From JADGGV01 sp035715725 (lineage in GTDB: Bacteria > Gemmatimonadota > Gemmatimonadetes > Longimicrobiales > RSA9), in contig DASTKT010000189.1 of assembly GCA_035715725.1 (NCBI GenBank), positions 1-42,271 of the forward strand: DNA of 42,271 nt. The letters run 5' to 3'. Of the stretch, positions 22,945 to 30,776 are shown in pieces. The position numbers and the translations under genes were made by a program. Each line of letters begins with the position of its first letter. Position 1 is the first letter of the stretch. The notes below the pieces were generated by a model. The model was not told where the DNA came from, did not search any database, and saw only the letters and a program-made list of their open reading frames with translations.

Positions 22945-24752
22945 TCCCGGATGATCTCCTTCCGCTGCCGCGTGCGCGCGGCCAGGATCGTGAAGCTGTT
23001 GAGCGAGACGTAGAGTCCGAGGAAGCGCTCCAGCACGGACGCCATGAGGTAGACGCCGCCGCCGGCGAACTGCTCCTCGTCGAAGTCGATCTCGACCCGG
23101 TGCCCGCGCGCGAACGTGAGGCCGTGCTCCGTCTCCACCATCGAGTGGACGCGGCGGGTCTGGATGTCGAGGATCCCCTGGATCTGCTTCTCGCCGCCCG
23201 GCGACTCGGCGAAGTTGTGCAGCCGCAGCAGCTCCTGCAGCCCCTCGACGCCGCCGTCCACGAGCGACGCGTAGTTCAGCGAGAGCTGCGAGATGAGCCG
23301 CCAGAGCTGCGGCCGCCCGAGCGGCGGCTGGATCGCCGGCGTCGGCTTGATCAGCGTGGCGATCTGCCGGATGACGCCGCCGCCCGGCAGCTCGAAGTCG
23401 CTGCCGGTGCCGCCGAAGGGGAGCCGGCTCGGAAGATCGCCGTTGTGACAGGTGAGCCGCGCGGTCACCGCGTCGACGTCCGGGTAGACCACGCGCCCGG
23501 ACAGGTCGGCGAACGAGAGGTAGACGTCCGTCCCCTCGTCCAGCCGCCACCCCTGTGGGCGCCGGACCGCCTGCCAGTACAGGCTCGAGCGGCCCTCGCC
23601 GGCGCCATGCCGGTACGAGTAGAGCGGCTCGTAGCGCAGCGGCTCCGCCGCGCCCGGGCTCACCGCGACCACCTCGTCCACGGAGAAGATCCCGATCGAC
23701 TCCCGCCGCCGCGCGTCCGGCACGAGCAGGTACTCCGGCTGCCGCTCCGACAGCAGGATCGGCTCCGACGTCTGCGGGAACAGGTTCACGATCGGCGAGC
23801 AGCCGAGCCGGATCGTGTCCGTCGTGATCCCCGTCTCCAGCATCTGGCGCCGCTCCGGCCGCTGGAACGGGCCGATCGGAAAGAGGACCTCGATCTTCTC
23901 GCCGAAGCCCGCCGCCCGTGCCCGCTCGAAGCCCGACACGTCCAGGAACATGAACTTGTCCGGGAACGTGAAGTACTCCTGCAGCAGCTGGTAGCCGAGG
24001 AACGCGCGCCGCGGCGCCGGCAGCATTCCCTCCCGCTCGGCGAAGCCGACCGGCGCGATGGCGGAGCGCGGCAGCACCACCTGCTCCTTGTTGCGGGAGC
24101 CCGGCGTCGCGTCCCGGATCACCACCTGCGGGCAATTGTTGCAGAGCAGCTCGTAGAGCGTCGAGGCCAGCGTGGCCTCGGCGCTCAGGTGCAGCCGCAG
24201 CGTCTGGAGGTCGAGCTTGTCGAAGCCCAGGCTCGGCGGGCACTGCAGCTCCAGTCGGAGCACGCCGACCGCCTCGACGCCGGCGAGCGCCGGCTTGATC
24301 GACTGCGGCGAGACCCACTTCGCCGACGCCACCGACACCGGCCAGAGCGTGGTGTCGTAGCACGTCTGGAACTTGCACGGCGTGCCGCCCACGGGCTTGG
24401 AGTACAGCAGCGTACCCCGCGGCACGCGGTACCCGGCGGCCACCTTCCCCTGCTCGGGATCCAGCCGGAACTGCACGAGCGACATCGACGGCAGCGGCCG
24501 CACGTAGTGCGGGTACACCACGCCGAGCAACGCCTCGCTGAGCTCCGGGAAGTCGTCCGCAATGCGGAGCTGGATCCGCGCCGCCAGGAACGCGAAGCCC
24601 TCCAGCAGCCGCTCGACGTGCGGATCGTCGCACTTGCTGGGCTCGAGCAGCAGCCGGGAGGCGATCTTCGGGTACTTGCGCGCGAAGTCCGCGCCCGTGC
24701 GCCGGAGATAGCTCAGCTCGCGCTCGTACTCGGCGAGCAGCTCGTCACGCAT
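22908..24752 (-). CDS. tssF: TssF baseplate protein
   Basis: A 614-aa VasA/ImpG family baseplate protein. The N-terminus has the family signature ERELSYLRRTGADFARKYPKIA, then HVERLLEGFAFLAARIQLRI and a YPHYVRPLPSM block (about 75-85). The central part shows YRVPRGTLLYS, and the C-terminal part includes GLTFARGHRVEIDFDEEQFAG, LASVLERFLGLY-like residues and SLNSFTILAARTRQRKEI. The ATG at 24752 has GGAG 8 nt upstream and overlaps the tssE stop by 8 nt, indicating translational coupling. TssF contacts TssG, TssE and the TssK trimers. Confidence 0.96.
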   Translation of the reverse strand: MRDELLAEYERELSYLRRTGADFARKYPKIASRLLLEPSKCDDPHVERLLEGFAFLAARIQLRIADDFPELSEALLGVVYPHYVRPLPSMSLVQFRLDPEQGKVAAGYRVPRGTLLYSKPVGGTPCKFQTCYDTTLWPVSVASAKWVSPQSIKPALAGVEAVGVLRLELQCPPSLGFDKLDLQTLRLHLSAEATLASTLYELLCNNCPQVVIRDATPGSRNKEQVVLPRSAIAPVGFAEREGMLPAPRRAFLGYQLLQEYFTFPDKFMFLDVSGFERARAAGFGEKIEVLFPIGPFQRPERRQMLETGITTDTIRLGCSPIVNLFPQTSEPILLSERQPEYLLVPDARRRESIGIFSVDEVVAVSPGAAEPLRYEPLYSYRHGAGEGRSSLYWQAVRRPQGWRLDEGTDVYLSFADLSGRVVYPDVDAVTARLTCHNGDLPSRLPFGGTGSDFELPGGGVIRQIATLIKPTPAIQPPLGRPQLWRLISQLSLNYASLVDGGVEGLQELLRLHNFAESPGGEKQIQGILDIQTRRVHSMVETEHGLTFARGHRVEIDFDEEQFAGGGVYLMASVLERFLGLYVSLNSFTILAARTRQRKEIIREWPPRTGWKALL

Positions 24753-25239
24753 CGCCGTCTCCGCTGACGAAGAACTTCCCCGTCGGTGTCTCCAGCACCG
24801 TATCGAAGAAGATCCGCTCCGGGTTCGGCTCCATGCGCAGCAGGCCGTCGACGATGAAGCGCACGCGCCGGCCCTTCTCGGGATCCGCCTCGCCCAGCGT
24901 CACGCGCACCGTGCTCAGTCGCGGCTCGAAGAGGCGGATGCACTCCTCGATGTCGATGGCGAGCTGCCGATGGTGGTCCGCGTCGTCCGCGCTGAGCGAC
25001 GTGATGTCGGGCATCCCGAAGTGGTAGACCGAGCGCTGCACCTCGGGATACGCGTCCGGCGCCGGGTCGATGATCCGGCGCGTGTTCAGCAGCGCCTCCA
25101 GGTCCCGCAGCAGCGACGCCTTCAACGCCGCGACCGAGCCCGACCACGTCCCCGGCGGGTCGGCGGCGAGCTTCGGGTCGTTGTCGATCAGGCGGTCGAT
25201 GATGGACTGGCGGGCGGTCCGCTCGCTCTCACGGCTCAT
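24745..25239 (-). CDS. tssE: TssE, gp25-like baseplate protein
   Basis: A 164-aa lysozyme-like gp25 protein that nucleates the sheath on the baseplate. Blocks seen are SIIDRLIDNDP near the N-terminus, LKASLLRDLEALLNTRR (about 56-72), YPEVQRSVYHFGMPDITS, and IRLFEPRLSTVRVTLGEADPEKGRRVRFIVDGLL, given here in shortened form as the EPRLSTVRV strand and RVRFIVDGLL. The start at 25239 forms an ATGA overlap with tssA. An in-frame ATG at 25293 inside tssA is less likely. Confidence 0.95.
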   Translation of the reverse strand: MSRESERTARQSIIDRLIDNDPKLAADPPGTWSGSVAALKASLLRDLEALLNTRRIIDPAPDAYPEVQRSVYHFGMPDITSLSADDADHHRQLAIDIEECIRLFEPRLSTVRVTLGEADPEKGRRVRFIVDGLLRMEPNPERIFFDTVLETPTGKFFVSGDGDA

Positions 25240-27044
25240 GACGCCCGGGTCGCGTTGGTCATCCGGATCGCGTGCATCGGGTCGAGCCGGCACACGCGGA
25301 TGTAGAGGTCTCGCGGCGCCGAGGACTCACCCTCCACGAGCGCGATGCAGCGGTGGAGCAGCCCGAGCGTCTGCGCCACGGTCGCGCCGTCCTCCCACTC
25401 CTCCAGCCGGTACTTGTCGACCAGCTCGACCAGCTCGCGCAGGATCGGCAGCGCCACCGGCGCGAGCCCGGCTTCCATCATGATCGACGCGGCCTGTGTC
25501 CGGCGCAGGAACCGGCCCCGGGCGCTGCGCTCCTGCGCGGCCTCCTGGAGCAGGATCTCGACGGCCGCGTGCGGCTGCCCCTCCTTCACCTTGCGCTGCG
25601 CCCGCGCGAACGCGTCTCGGCGCAGTTGCGTCGGCACGACCGCCGGCTCGTCCGCGGCCGCGCCCGCCTCGGCCGCCGCGAGCAGCCCCGCCTCCCGCAG
25701 CCACGCCCGCGTCTCGGCGTTCGCCACCGGCGAATCGTCCGCGAGCGCCTGCGCCGGCAGCTCCGGCCGGTCCCGCAGCAGCGCCGCGAGCGCGCCGCGG
25801 ATCGCCGCGCCCACCGGCGCGTACTCCGCGCCGAGCGCGTCGCAGGCGGTGGCCGCGTAGCGCTGCAGGTCGAGCCAGCCGCGGCCGTAGGGTGTGGCCA
25901 TCACCTCTTCGCCCGCCTCGAGCAGCTCCTCCCAGCGGGCCTCCAGCAGCAGGTCCTTGAGCCGCGTGCGCAGCTCCGTCGGCGGCGCGGCCAGCAGCCG
26001 CGGCTCGATCGGGCCGCCGGCGCGCAGCTCGCCCCAGCGCAGCCCGCGCAGCATGAGGTACGGCGCCGGGTCCGTCGGCGTCTGTGCGCGCATCCAGCGC
26101 GCGGCAGCGGCCACGCGCGCCTCGGCGTCCGCGCGGTCGCGGGGCATCGGCGCGAGCGTCGCGCCGGCCTGCGCCGCGCCCGCCGGCGCATGGCTCGCGG
26201 CGGCGGGCGCGGCGCCGGTCGCCTCGGCGGCGTCGGCGCCGGTCTCCGCGGGAGGTGCCGCCTCGACCGGGTCCGGGTCGGTCTCCAGCTTCTTGGCCAG
26301 GAACTGCCCGAGGACCTGCCGGACCTCCTTCAGCGCGTCGCGTAGCTTCGCGTAGCTGGGCGCGACGTCGCCGAACCTGTCCTGGCTCGCCAGGTCGAGC
26401 GCATCCAGCGCCTCGATGGCGGTGTCGAACTCCGCGATCTGCTGCTTGTACCAGTTCTTCGGCGTCGCGGCGAAGCCCTCGTCGAACTCCTCCGGGCTGA
26501 GCAGCCCCGACTGGATCTTCTTGCGACGCGCCTCCCGGTCGTCGGACGTCTGCGCGTCCTTCTCGTAGCCGACCGTCCGCGACTCCCGGTACTGCGTCAG
26601 CGTGTGCCCCTCGGACGTGATGGGCGTGACGCGGATCGCCCGGTCGAAGTAGCCGCCGACCCACTCCAGCGGCGCGGCGCGGAACTCGGCGTCGCCGTCC
26701 TCGAGCTCGGGGTGCAGGTGGTCCCAGAAGTTCTCGATCAGCGCCTGGATCAGGCCCAGGCCCTGCGCCAGCCCCGCCACACCCTCGCGCTTCAGCAGCG
26801 CCTCGGTCAGCCAGGCCGCGATCTGCAGGTCCTTCGAGCGCTTCTTCAGCGCCTCCGTCGAGAGCTTCACGACGAGGCCGTAATCGGCGGTCTTGCGCTC
26901 CCGCGACCAGTCGCCTGCCGGGAGGTCGTCCTCCTCGGTGCGCGCCTGCTTGATCTGGTCGTAGATCGGGTCGTAGCGCAGGCTGCCGCCACCGGGGCTG
27001 TCCCCCGGGATCGGCTCGAGCAGTTCAGTCGTCGCCAGCGGCAT
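25236..27044 (-). CDS. tssA: TssA assembly/priming protein
   Basis: A 602-aa protein with the ImpA N-terminal domain: LLEPIPGDSPGGGSLRYDP at about 8-26, SKDLQIAAWLTEALL near 69-83, and NFWDHLHPELEDGD near 102-115. A Pro/Ala-rich linker (about 255-305) separates this from a helical C-terminal region rich in Ala, Leu and Glu that ends with LHRCIAL. The C-terminal part decides TssA class and cannot be classified by eye. TssA links the membrane complex, baseplate and growing sheath. The start at 27044 is 5 nt after the tagJ stop; the ribosome site is weak, so coupling to tagJ is likely. Confidence 0.93.
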   Translation of the reverse strand: MPLATTELLEPIPGDSPGGGSLRYDPIYDQIKQARTEEDDLPAGDWSRERKTADYGLVVKLSTEALKKRSKDLQIAAWLTEALLKREGVAGLAQGLGLIQALIENFWDHLHPELEDGDAEFRAAPLEWVGGYFDRAIRVTPITSEGHTLTQYRESRTVGYEKDAQTSDDREARRKKIQSGLLSPEEFDEGFAATPKNWYKQQIAEFDTAIEALDALDLASQDRFGDVAPSYAKLRDALKEVRQVLGQFLAKKLETDPDPVEAAPPAETGADAAEATGAAPAAASHAPAGAAQAGATLAPMPRDRADAEARVAAAARWMRAQTPTDPAPYLMLRGLRWGELRAGGPIEPRLLAAPPTELRTRLKDLLLEARWEELLEAGEEVMATPYGRGWLDLQRYAATACDALGAEYAPVGAAIRGALAALLRDRPELPAQALADDSPVANAETRAWLREAGLLAAAEAGAAADEPAVVPTQLRRDAFARAQRKVKEGQPHAAVEILLQEAAQERSARGRFLRRTQAASIMMEAGLAPVALPILRELVELVDKYRLEEWEDGATVAQTLGLLHRCIALVEGESSAPRDLYIRVCRLDPMHAIRMTNATRAS

Positions 27045-27049
27045 GTGTC

Positions 27050-27766
27050 TCAGTCTTGGTCGGATTGCGAGGCGATCTCCAGCTCGCGGACCTCGAGGAT
27101 GGGGACCAGCTCGTCGTCGATCTGGATCAGCTTCTGGCCCATGAGCACCTCGGTGCCATCCTCCCGCGCCACCCATTCCGTCGAGCGGCCGAGGCGCACC
27201 TCCCACTCCGGGTGCTGCCACGACAGCGGGTAGAGCACCGGGATCAGGACCTCACCGAACTCGAAGTCCTGGAACTTCGGGCCGGCCTTGACCCGGGCGG
27301 GCGCCCAGATCAGGTCGCGCAGCCGCTTGGGCGGGTCGATGCTGAGCGAGGCGATGTGCTCGAGGGGGAGCCAGGTGTACTGCCCGGCGGCGAAGACCTC
27401 CAGCCGCGCGCCCAGCCGGGGGTCGGCATCGGCGAGCGACCGGAACGGCGTGCCATTGAGCGTGCCGGTGAGGTCGGAGCGCGGCGGCGCACCCTGCATC
27501 GGCGTGCCCGCCAGGAACATCTCCTGGCGGAGCCGCTCCGCGTGCAGGGCGCTCCGGTACAGCATCGCGCCCATCTCCGCGTCCTTGCTGCTCCGGGCGA
27601 CGACGTCCAGCTGCTTCTCCGCCCGATCGAACTCCCCGGCAAAGCAGAGGAGCTCGAAGAGGAAGGTCCGCAGCCGGACGTTGCCCGGATCGTCCCGCAA
27701 CGCCCCGTTCAGGGCCTGGAGTGCCTCGTCGATTCGACCGGCCTGGTACAGCGCGAGGGCGTTCAT
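27050..27766 (-). CDS. tagJ: TagJ/ImpE accessory protein
   Basis: A 238-aa ImpE/SciE family protein. The helical TPR-like N-terminal half (ALYQAGRIDEALQALNGALR, then RLRTFLFELLCFAGEFDRAEKQLD, which is the family signature) is followed by a beta-rich half with WLPLEHIASLSIDPPKRLRDL and VLIPVLYPLSWQ. In Pseudomonas-type systems TagJ binds the TssB N-terminus and helps ClpV recruitment. The start at 27766 is chosen by the AAGGGT site; an in-frame upstream ATG at 27841 would run into hcp. It lies 16 nt after hcp and ahead of tssA. Confidence 0.93.
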   Translation of the reverse strand: MNALALYQAGRIDEALQALNGALRDDPGNVRLRTFLFELLCFAGEFDRAEKQLDVVARSSKDAEMGAMLYRSALHAERLRQEMFLAGTPMQGAPPRSDLTGTLNGTPFRSLADADPRLGARLEVFAAGQYTWLPLEHIASLSIDPPKRLRDLIWAPARVKAGPKFQDFEFGEVLIPVLYPLSWQHPEWEVRLGRSTEWVAREDGTEVLMGQKLIQIDDELVPILEVRELEIASQSDQD

Positions 27767-27782
27767 CGGGACCCTTCGTCTC

Positions 27783-28265
27783 TTACAGCTTGACGTTCGC
27801 GGCGATATCCCAGCCGACGCTCGGCGTGGCACCGACACCACCGGTGGCCGTCTGCTCCTTGTACTCGATCTTCACCTTGGCGAAGTTCAGCGTGACGTTC
27901 TCCGTCAGCCGATCCTCCCCGCCGCTCCCGCCCGTCGAGTACGAGCTGATCAGCACCTCGGTCATCGTGATGACCCAGTACTCGAGCGGGTTCTCGCCGG
28001 CCTTGCGGACCGTGAGCTTCGCCTCCGGGATGTGCTTGCCGTTGCACGTCGCCAGGATGATGTCGGGGGTGGACTTGTCGATCCACTTCGTCAGCGACAG
28101 GTCCTGCACGTTCACCTTGCCGGCGCCGGCGCCGCCGCCCACATGGGCCGAGCCGGAGTTGGAGGCACCCCAGCTCCAGGCCAGCACGTCGATCTCGCCG
28201 GCGTGCTTGCTGTCCCTCGACTCACCTGCGATGTCCCCGATCTTGATGAACATGTCCATCGCCAT
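27783..28265 (-). CDS. hcp: Hcp tube protein (TssD)
   Basis: A 160-aa hexameric inner-tube subunit. Family marks are MFIKIGDIAGESRD with HAGEIDVLAWSWGAS, the VNVQDLSLTKWIDKSTP block, ATCNGKHIPEAKLTVRKAG, and the FAKVKIEYKEQ strand before the C-terminus. Length is normal for Hcp1-type proteins, with no fused toxin. The start at 28265 has AAAGGAG with GGAG 8 nt upstream, a strong site suiting a highly expressed gene; an upstream ATG at 28283 lies ahead of it. A GC-rich hairpin separates hcp from tssC. Confidence 0.97.
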   Translation of the reverse strand: MAMDMFIKIGDIAGESRDSKHAGEIDVLAWSWGASNSGSAHVGGGAGAGKVNVQDLSLTKWIDKSTPDIILATCNGKHIPEAKLTVRKAGENPLEYWVITMTEVLISSYSTGGSGGEDRLTENVTLNFAKVKIEYKEQTATGGVGATPSVGWDIAANVKL

Positions 28266-28337
28266 GGCGACCGCTCCTTTCATTGGATTATCAAGAGCGC
28301 CACGCGAAGCGCGTGACGCGAGGGAGCCCGAACCGAA

Positions 28338-28367
28338 GGCGCCGCCGTCCGGAAGGGCGGCGGCGCC
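28338..28367 (-). terminator. Hairpin in the tssC-hcp gap
   Basis: Perfect 10-bp arms GGCGCCGCCG (28338-28347) and CGGCGGCGCC (28358-28367) enclose a 10-nt loop. A smaller CACGCG/CGCGTG inverted repeat follows at 28301-28315. No T-tract is present. Between tssC and hcp it could be an attenuator or an mRNA-stabilising or processing stem. Confidence 0.5.
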
Positions 28368-28377
28368 TCGGGGACTT

Positions 28378-29856
28378 CTACTTCGCCGGCGCCGGTAGCT
28401 CCGCCACCAGGCGCATCGACATGGTGAGCTCGTCGAGCTGGAAGTGCGGCCGCAGGAACGCCACGGCGCGGTACGCGCCCGGCTTGCCGGGCACGTCCAC
28501 CACCTCGACGCGCGCCTCCCGCAGCGGCTTCTGCGCCTTCAGCGTGAAGCCGGCGCTGTCGTTGGAGATCGTGTAGTTGCTGATCCAGTCGTTCAGGAAG
28601 CGCTCCGTCTCCGCGCGCGACGTGTAGCTCCCGATCTTGTCGCGCATCATCGCCTTCAGGTAATGGGCGAAGCGCGAGACCGCGAAGATGTAGGGGAGCT
28701 GCGCCGAGATCCGGGCATTCGCCGTGGCCGCGTCCTTGTCGTAGACCTTCGGCTTCTGGCACGACTGCACGCTGAAGAACGCCGCGTTCGGCGTCCCCTT
28801 GCAGTGCACGAGCGGGACGAAGCCGAGGTCGGCGAGCTCCTTCTCGCGCCGGTCCGTGATCGGCGTCTCGGTCGGGCACTTCATGGCGATGTCGCCCGAG
28901 TCGGTGCGGAAGTTGTGAACCGGCAGCCCCTCGACCAGCCCGCCGCTCTCGACGCCGCGGATCGTGGCGCACCAGCCGTACTTCGCGAACGAGTTCGTGA
29001 TCCGCGCCGCGAGCGCCCAGGCCGCGTTCCCCCACAGGTACTTGCTGTGGTCGGAGCCGTCGACCTTCTCGTCGTAGTTGAAGGCCTCGATCGGCACCGT
29101 GGTCGGGCCGTACGGGTCGCGCAGCAGGAAGCGCGGCGCCGCGAGCCCGACGTAGCGGGAGTCCTCGGTGTCGCGGAACGCCTTCCACTTCGCGTACTCG
29201 GTCGTGTCGAAGACCTTGGCGAGGTCGCGCGGCGCGTCGAGCTGCTGGAAGCTCTCCAGGTTGAACATGTCCGGCGAGGTGCCGGAGATGAACGGCGCGT
29301 GCGCCGCGGCCGCCACCTGCGAGATCTTCTCGAGCAGCTCGATGTCCTGGCCGCCCTTGCCGAACTCGTAGTCGCCGACGAGGGCGCCGAAGGGCGCGCC
29401 GCCGAAGACGCCGAACTCCTCCTCGTAGACCTTCTTGAACAGCGCGCTCTGGTCGAACTCCGGCGCGCGCTGCAGGTCGCGGAGCAGGTCCTTCTTGTTG
29501 ACGTTGAGCACCTTGATCTTGAGCATCACGCTCGTCTCCGTCTGGGCGAGCAGGTACTTCAGCCCCCGCCAGGTGGACTCGAGCTTCTGGAGCTCCGCGT
29601 GATGCATGATCTCGTTCAGCTGGATCGAGACCAGGTGATCGATCTGCGCGATCCGCGCGTTGATCATCGCCTCGGTGTCGGGCGAGATGGTCATCGCGCC
29701 CTGGAGCACCTCGTCGAGGAAGCTCTTGATGAGCCCCTTGCCACGCTCGCGGGCCGCGGTCTCGGTGCCGAAGCGCCCCTGGTCGACGATCTGGTCGAGG
29801 AGGGTGAGCTCCTGCGCCTGAGCCTGCTGCTGGGCCTGGGACTCAGTTGCCGACAT
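28378..29856 (-). CDS. tssC: TssC large sheath subunit
   Basis: A 492-aa VipB/TssC protein, full family length. The order of blocks is LLDQIVDQGRFG, ISPDTEAMINARIAQIDHLVS, KLESTWRGLKYLL, LKIKVLNVNKKDLLRDL, GALVGDYEF, FISGTSPDMF, VGLAAPRFLLRDPYG, YLWGNAAWALA, and the C-terminal VEVVDVPGKPGAYRAVAFLRP segment that ends the sheath fold. The ATG at 29856 has GGGAGG 6 nt upstream and overlaps the tssB stop by 14 nt. It polymerises with TssB into the contractile sheath. Confidence 0.98.
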   Translation of the reverse strand: MSATESQAQQQAQAQELTLLDQIVDQGRFGTETAARERGKGLIKSFLDEVLQGAMTISPDTEAMINARIAQIDHLVSIQLNEIMHHAELQKLESTWRGLKYLLAQTETSVMLKIKVLNVNKKDLLRDLQRAPEFDQSALFKKVYEEEFGVFGGAPFGALVGDYEFGKGGQDIELLEKISQVAAAAHAPFISGTSPDMFNLESFQQLDAPRDLAKVFDTTEYAKWKAFRDTEDSRYVGLAAPRFLLRDPYGPTTVPIEAFNYDEKVDGSDHSKYLWGNAAWALAARITNSFAKYGWCATIRGVESGGLVEGLPVHNFRTDSGDIAMKCPTETPITDRREKELADLGFVPLVHCKGTPNAAFFSVQSCQKPKVYDKDAATANARISAQLPYIFAVSRFAHYLKAMMRDKIGSYTSRAETERFLNDWISNYTISNDSAGFTLKAQKPLREARVEVVDVPGKPGAYRAVAFLRPHFQLDELTMSMRLVAELPAPAK

Positions 29857-30367
29857 CGCTGCCTCCCTCGAAGTCGATCTCCGTCTTGAGCTTGCCGAGC
29901 TTGTCCGCGTCGCTGATCGTCGCCTGGAGGATCTCGTCCAGCTTCTCGTTCCCCTGCAGGCTGCCGCGCAGGTCGGCGAGCTGCTGGCGCAGCTCCAGCA
30001 GCTTGCGCAGCGGATCGACCTGCTGCGCGACGCGGTCGGGCGAGAAGTCGTCGAGGCTCTCGAACTTCAGGTCGACGCCGAGCTTGCCGGCGCCGGGGTC
30101 GTCCGACAGCAGGTTGTCGACGGTGAAGGCGAGGTGTGGCTTCATGCTCTTCAGCACGTCGTCGAAGTTGTCCGGATTGACGTCGACGAACTTCCGGTCC
30201 TTGAGCTTGGCCAGCGGCTCGGTGGGGTGGCCGGTGAAGTCGCCGAGCACGCCCATGACGAAGGGCAGCTCGCGCATCTCGATGGCGCCCCCGGTCTCCA
30301 CGTCGTAGCTGATGTGTACGCGGGGCGGGCGGACGCGCTCCAGCTTCTTGTTCACGCTTTCTGCCAT
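29843..30367 (-). CDS. tssB: TssB small sheath subunit
   Basis: A 174-aa VipA/TssB protein. Typical blocks are RPPRVHISYDVETGGAIE, LPFVMGVLGDFTGHP, KDRKFVDVNPDNFDDVLK, and LKFESLDDFSPDRVAQQV with QVDPLRKLLELRQQL. The start at 30367 has GGGAG upstream; longer in-frame starts reach into the promoter region and are rejected. It is the first gene of the core minus-strand operon, reading from the promoter at 30588-30616. Confidence 0.97.
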   Translation of the reverse strand: MAESVNKKLERVRPPRVHISYDVETGGAIEMRELPFVMGVLGDFTGHPTEPLAKLKDRKFVDVNPDNFDDVLKSMKPHLAFTVDNLLSDDPGAGKLGVDLKFESLDDFSPDRVAQQVDPLRKLLELRQQLADLRGSLQGNEKLDEILQATISDADKLGKLKTEIDFEGGSDVGN

Positions 30368-30587
30368 AGGGCACTCCCGTCGAGCAGGGGGCGAGGGGCT
30401 TGCTGCGGCCGCCGCGGGGACGCGCGGTCCGCGGGATTGTGACCGAACAGCGGGTCCGACGAGTGATCGTCCGAGTGAGCGTCGGGAGCCAATCGAGGCC
30501 CGGGACGATGGGACGCGAAGGCCCCAGCGCTGCGGCTCGGCGGCCGTGATCGCGACGTCTTTCGGAAGGGGGTACGTTCTCGCCCCC

Positions 30588-30616
30588 ACCTTACAGGGCG
30601 CCCCTGTCGGTGTCAA
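30588..30616 (-). promoter_or_regulatory. Sigma70-type promoter for the tssB-clpV operon
   Basis: On the minus strand a perfect -35 TTGACA (30616-30611) is followed by 17 nt and TAAGGT (30593-30588), which satisfies the TAnnnT core of a -10. Transcription would start near 30581 and run into tssB. Confidence 0.6.
30593..30607. promoter_or_regulatory. Palindromic operator candidate in the promoter spacer
   Basis: ACAGGG-CGC-CCCTGT, a perfect 6+3+6 inverted repeat, lies between the -35 and -10 and touches the -10. A dimeric regulator bound here would block, or realign, the tssB promoter. No regulator gene is in the window. Confidence 0.42.
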
Positions 30617-30776
30617 GATGGCCGGACGGTTCGATTGGCCCTTGCTCGGGCGCGTGGCGGCGCTTCACCTTACGCGGGTCGGACCGCGCCGAGGCGCGCG
30701 GCGATGGAGGCGCGCGGCCGGTACCGGCTCCGCGCCGTCCGCAGGGCGAGAACGCGCGACGGGAGGCTCGAGCGGC

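Larger units (their letters stand above)
30368..30776. other. Divergent control region between tssB and tssK1
   Basis: A 409-nt gap with no gene I can support. It holds the minus-strand promoter and palindrome at 30588-30616, which leave a tssB leader of about 210 nt, and a GGGGG/CCCCC inverted repeat at about 30568-30587. No convincing plus-strand promoter for tssK1 is visible; the TTGCTC at 30642-30647 has no good -10 partner. Confidence 0.5.

Noticed and set aside
30631..30660. Possible sigma54 site (TTGGCC then TTGC) ahead of tssK1
   Set aside because: The GG to GC spacing is about 5 nt instead of the required 10.
30312..30776. N-terminal extension of tssK1 into the divergent region
   Set aside because: The extension has no TssK similarity and crosses the tssB promoter. 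The family N-terminus starts at the ATG at 30777.
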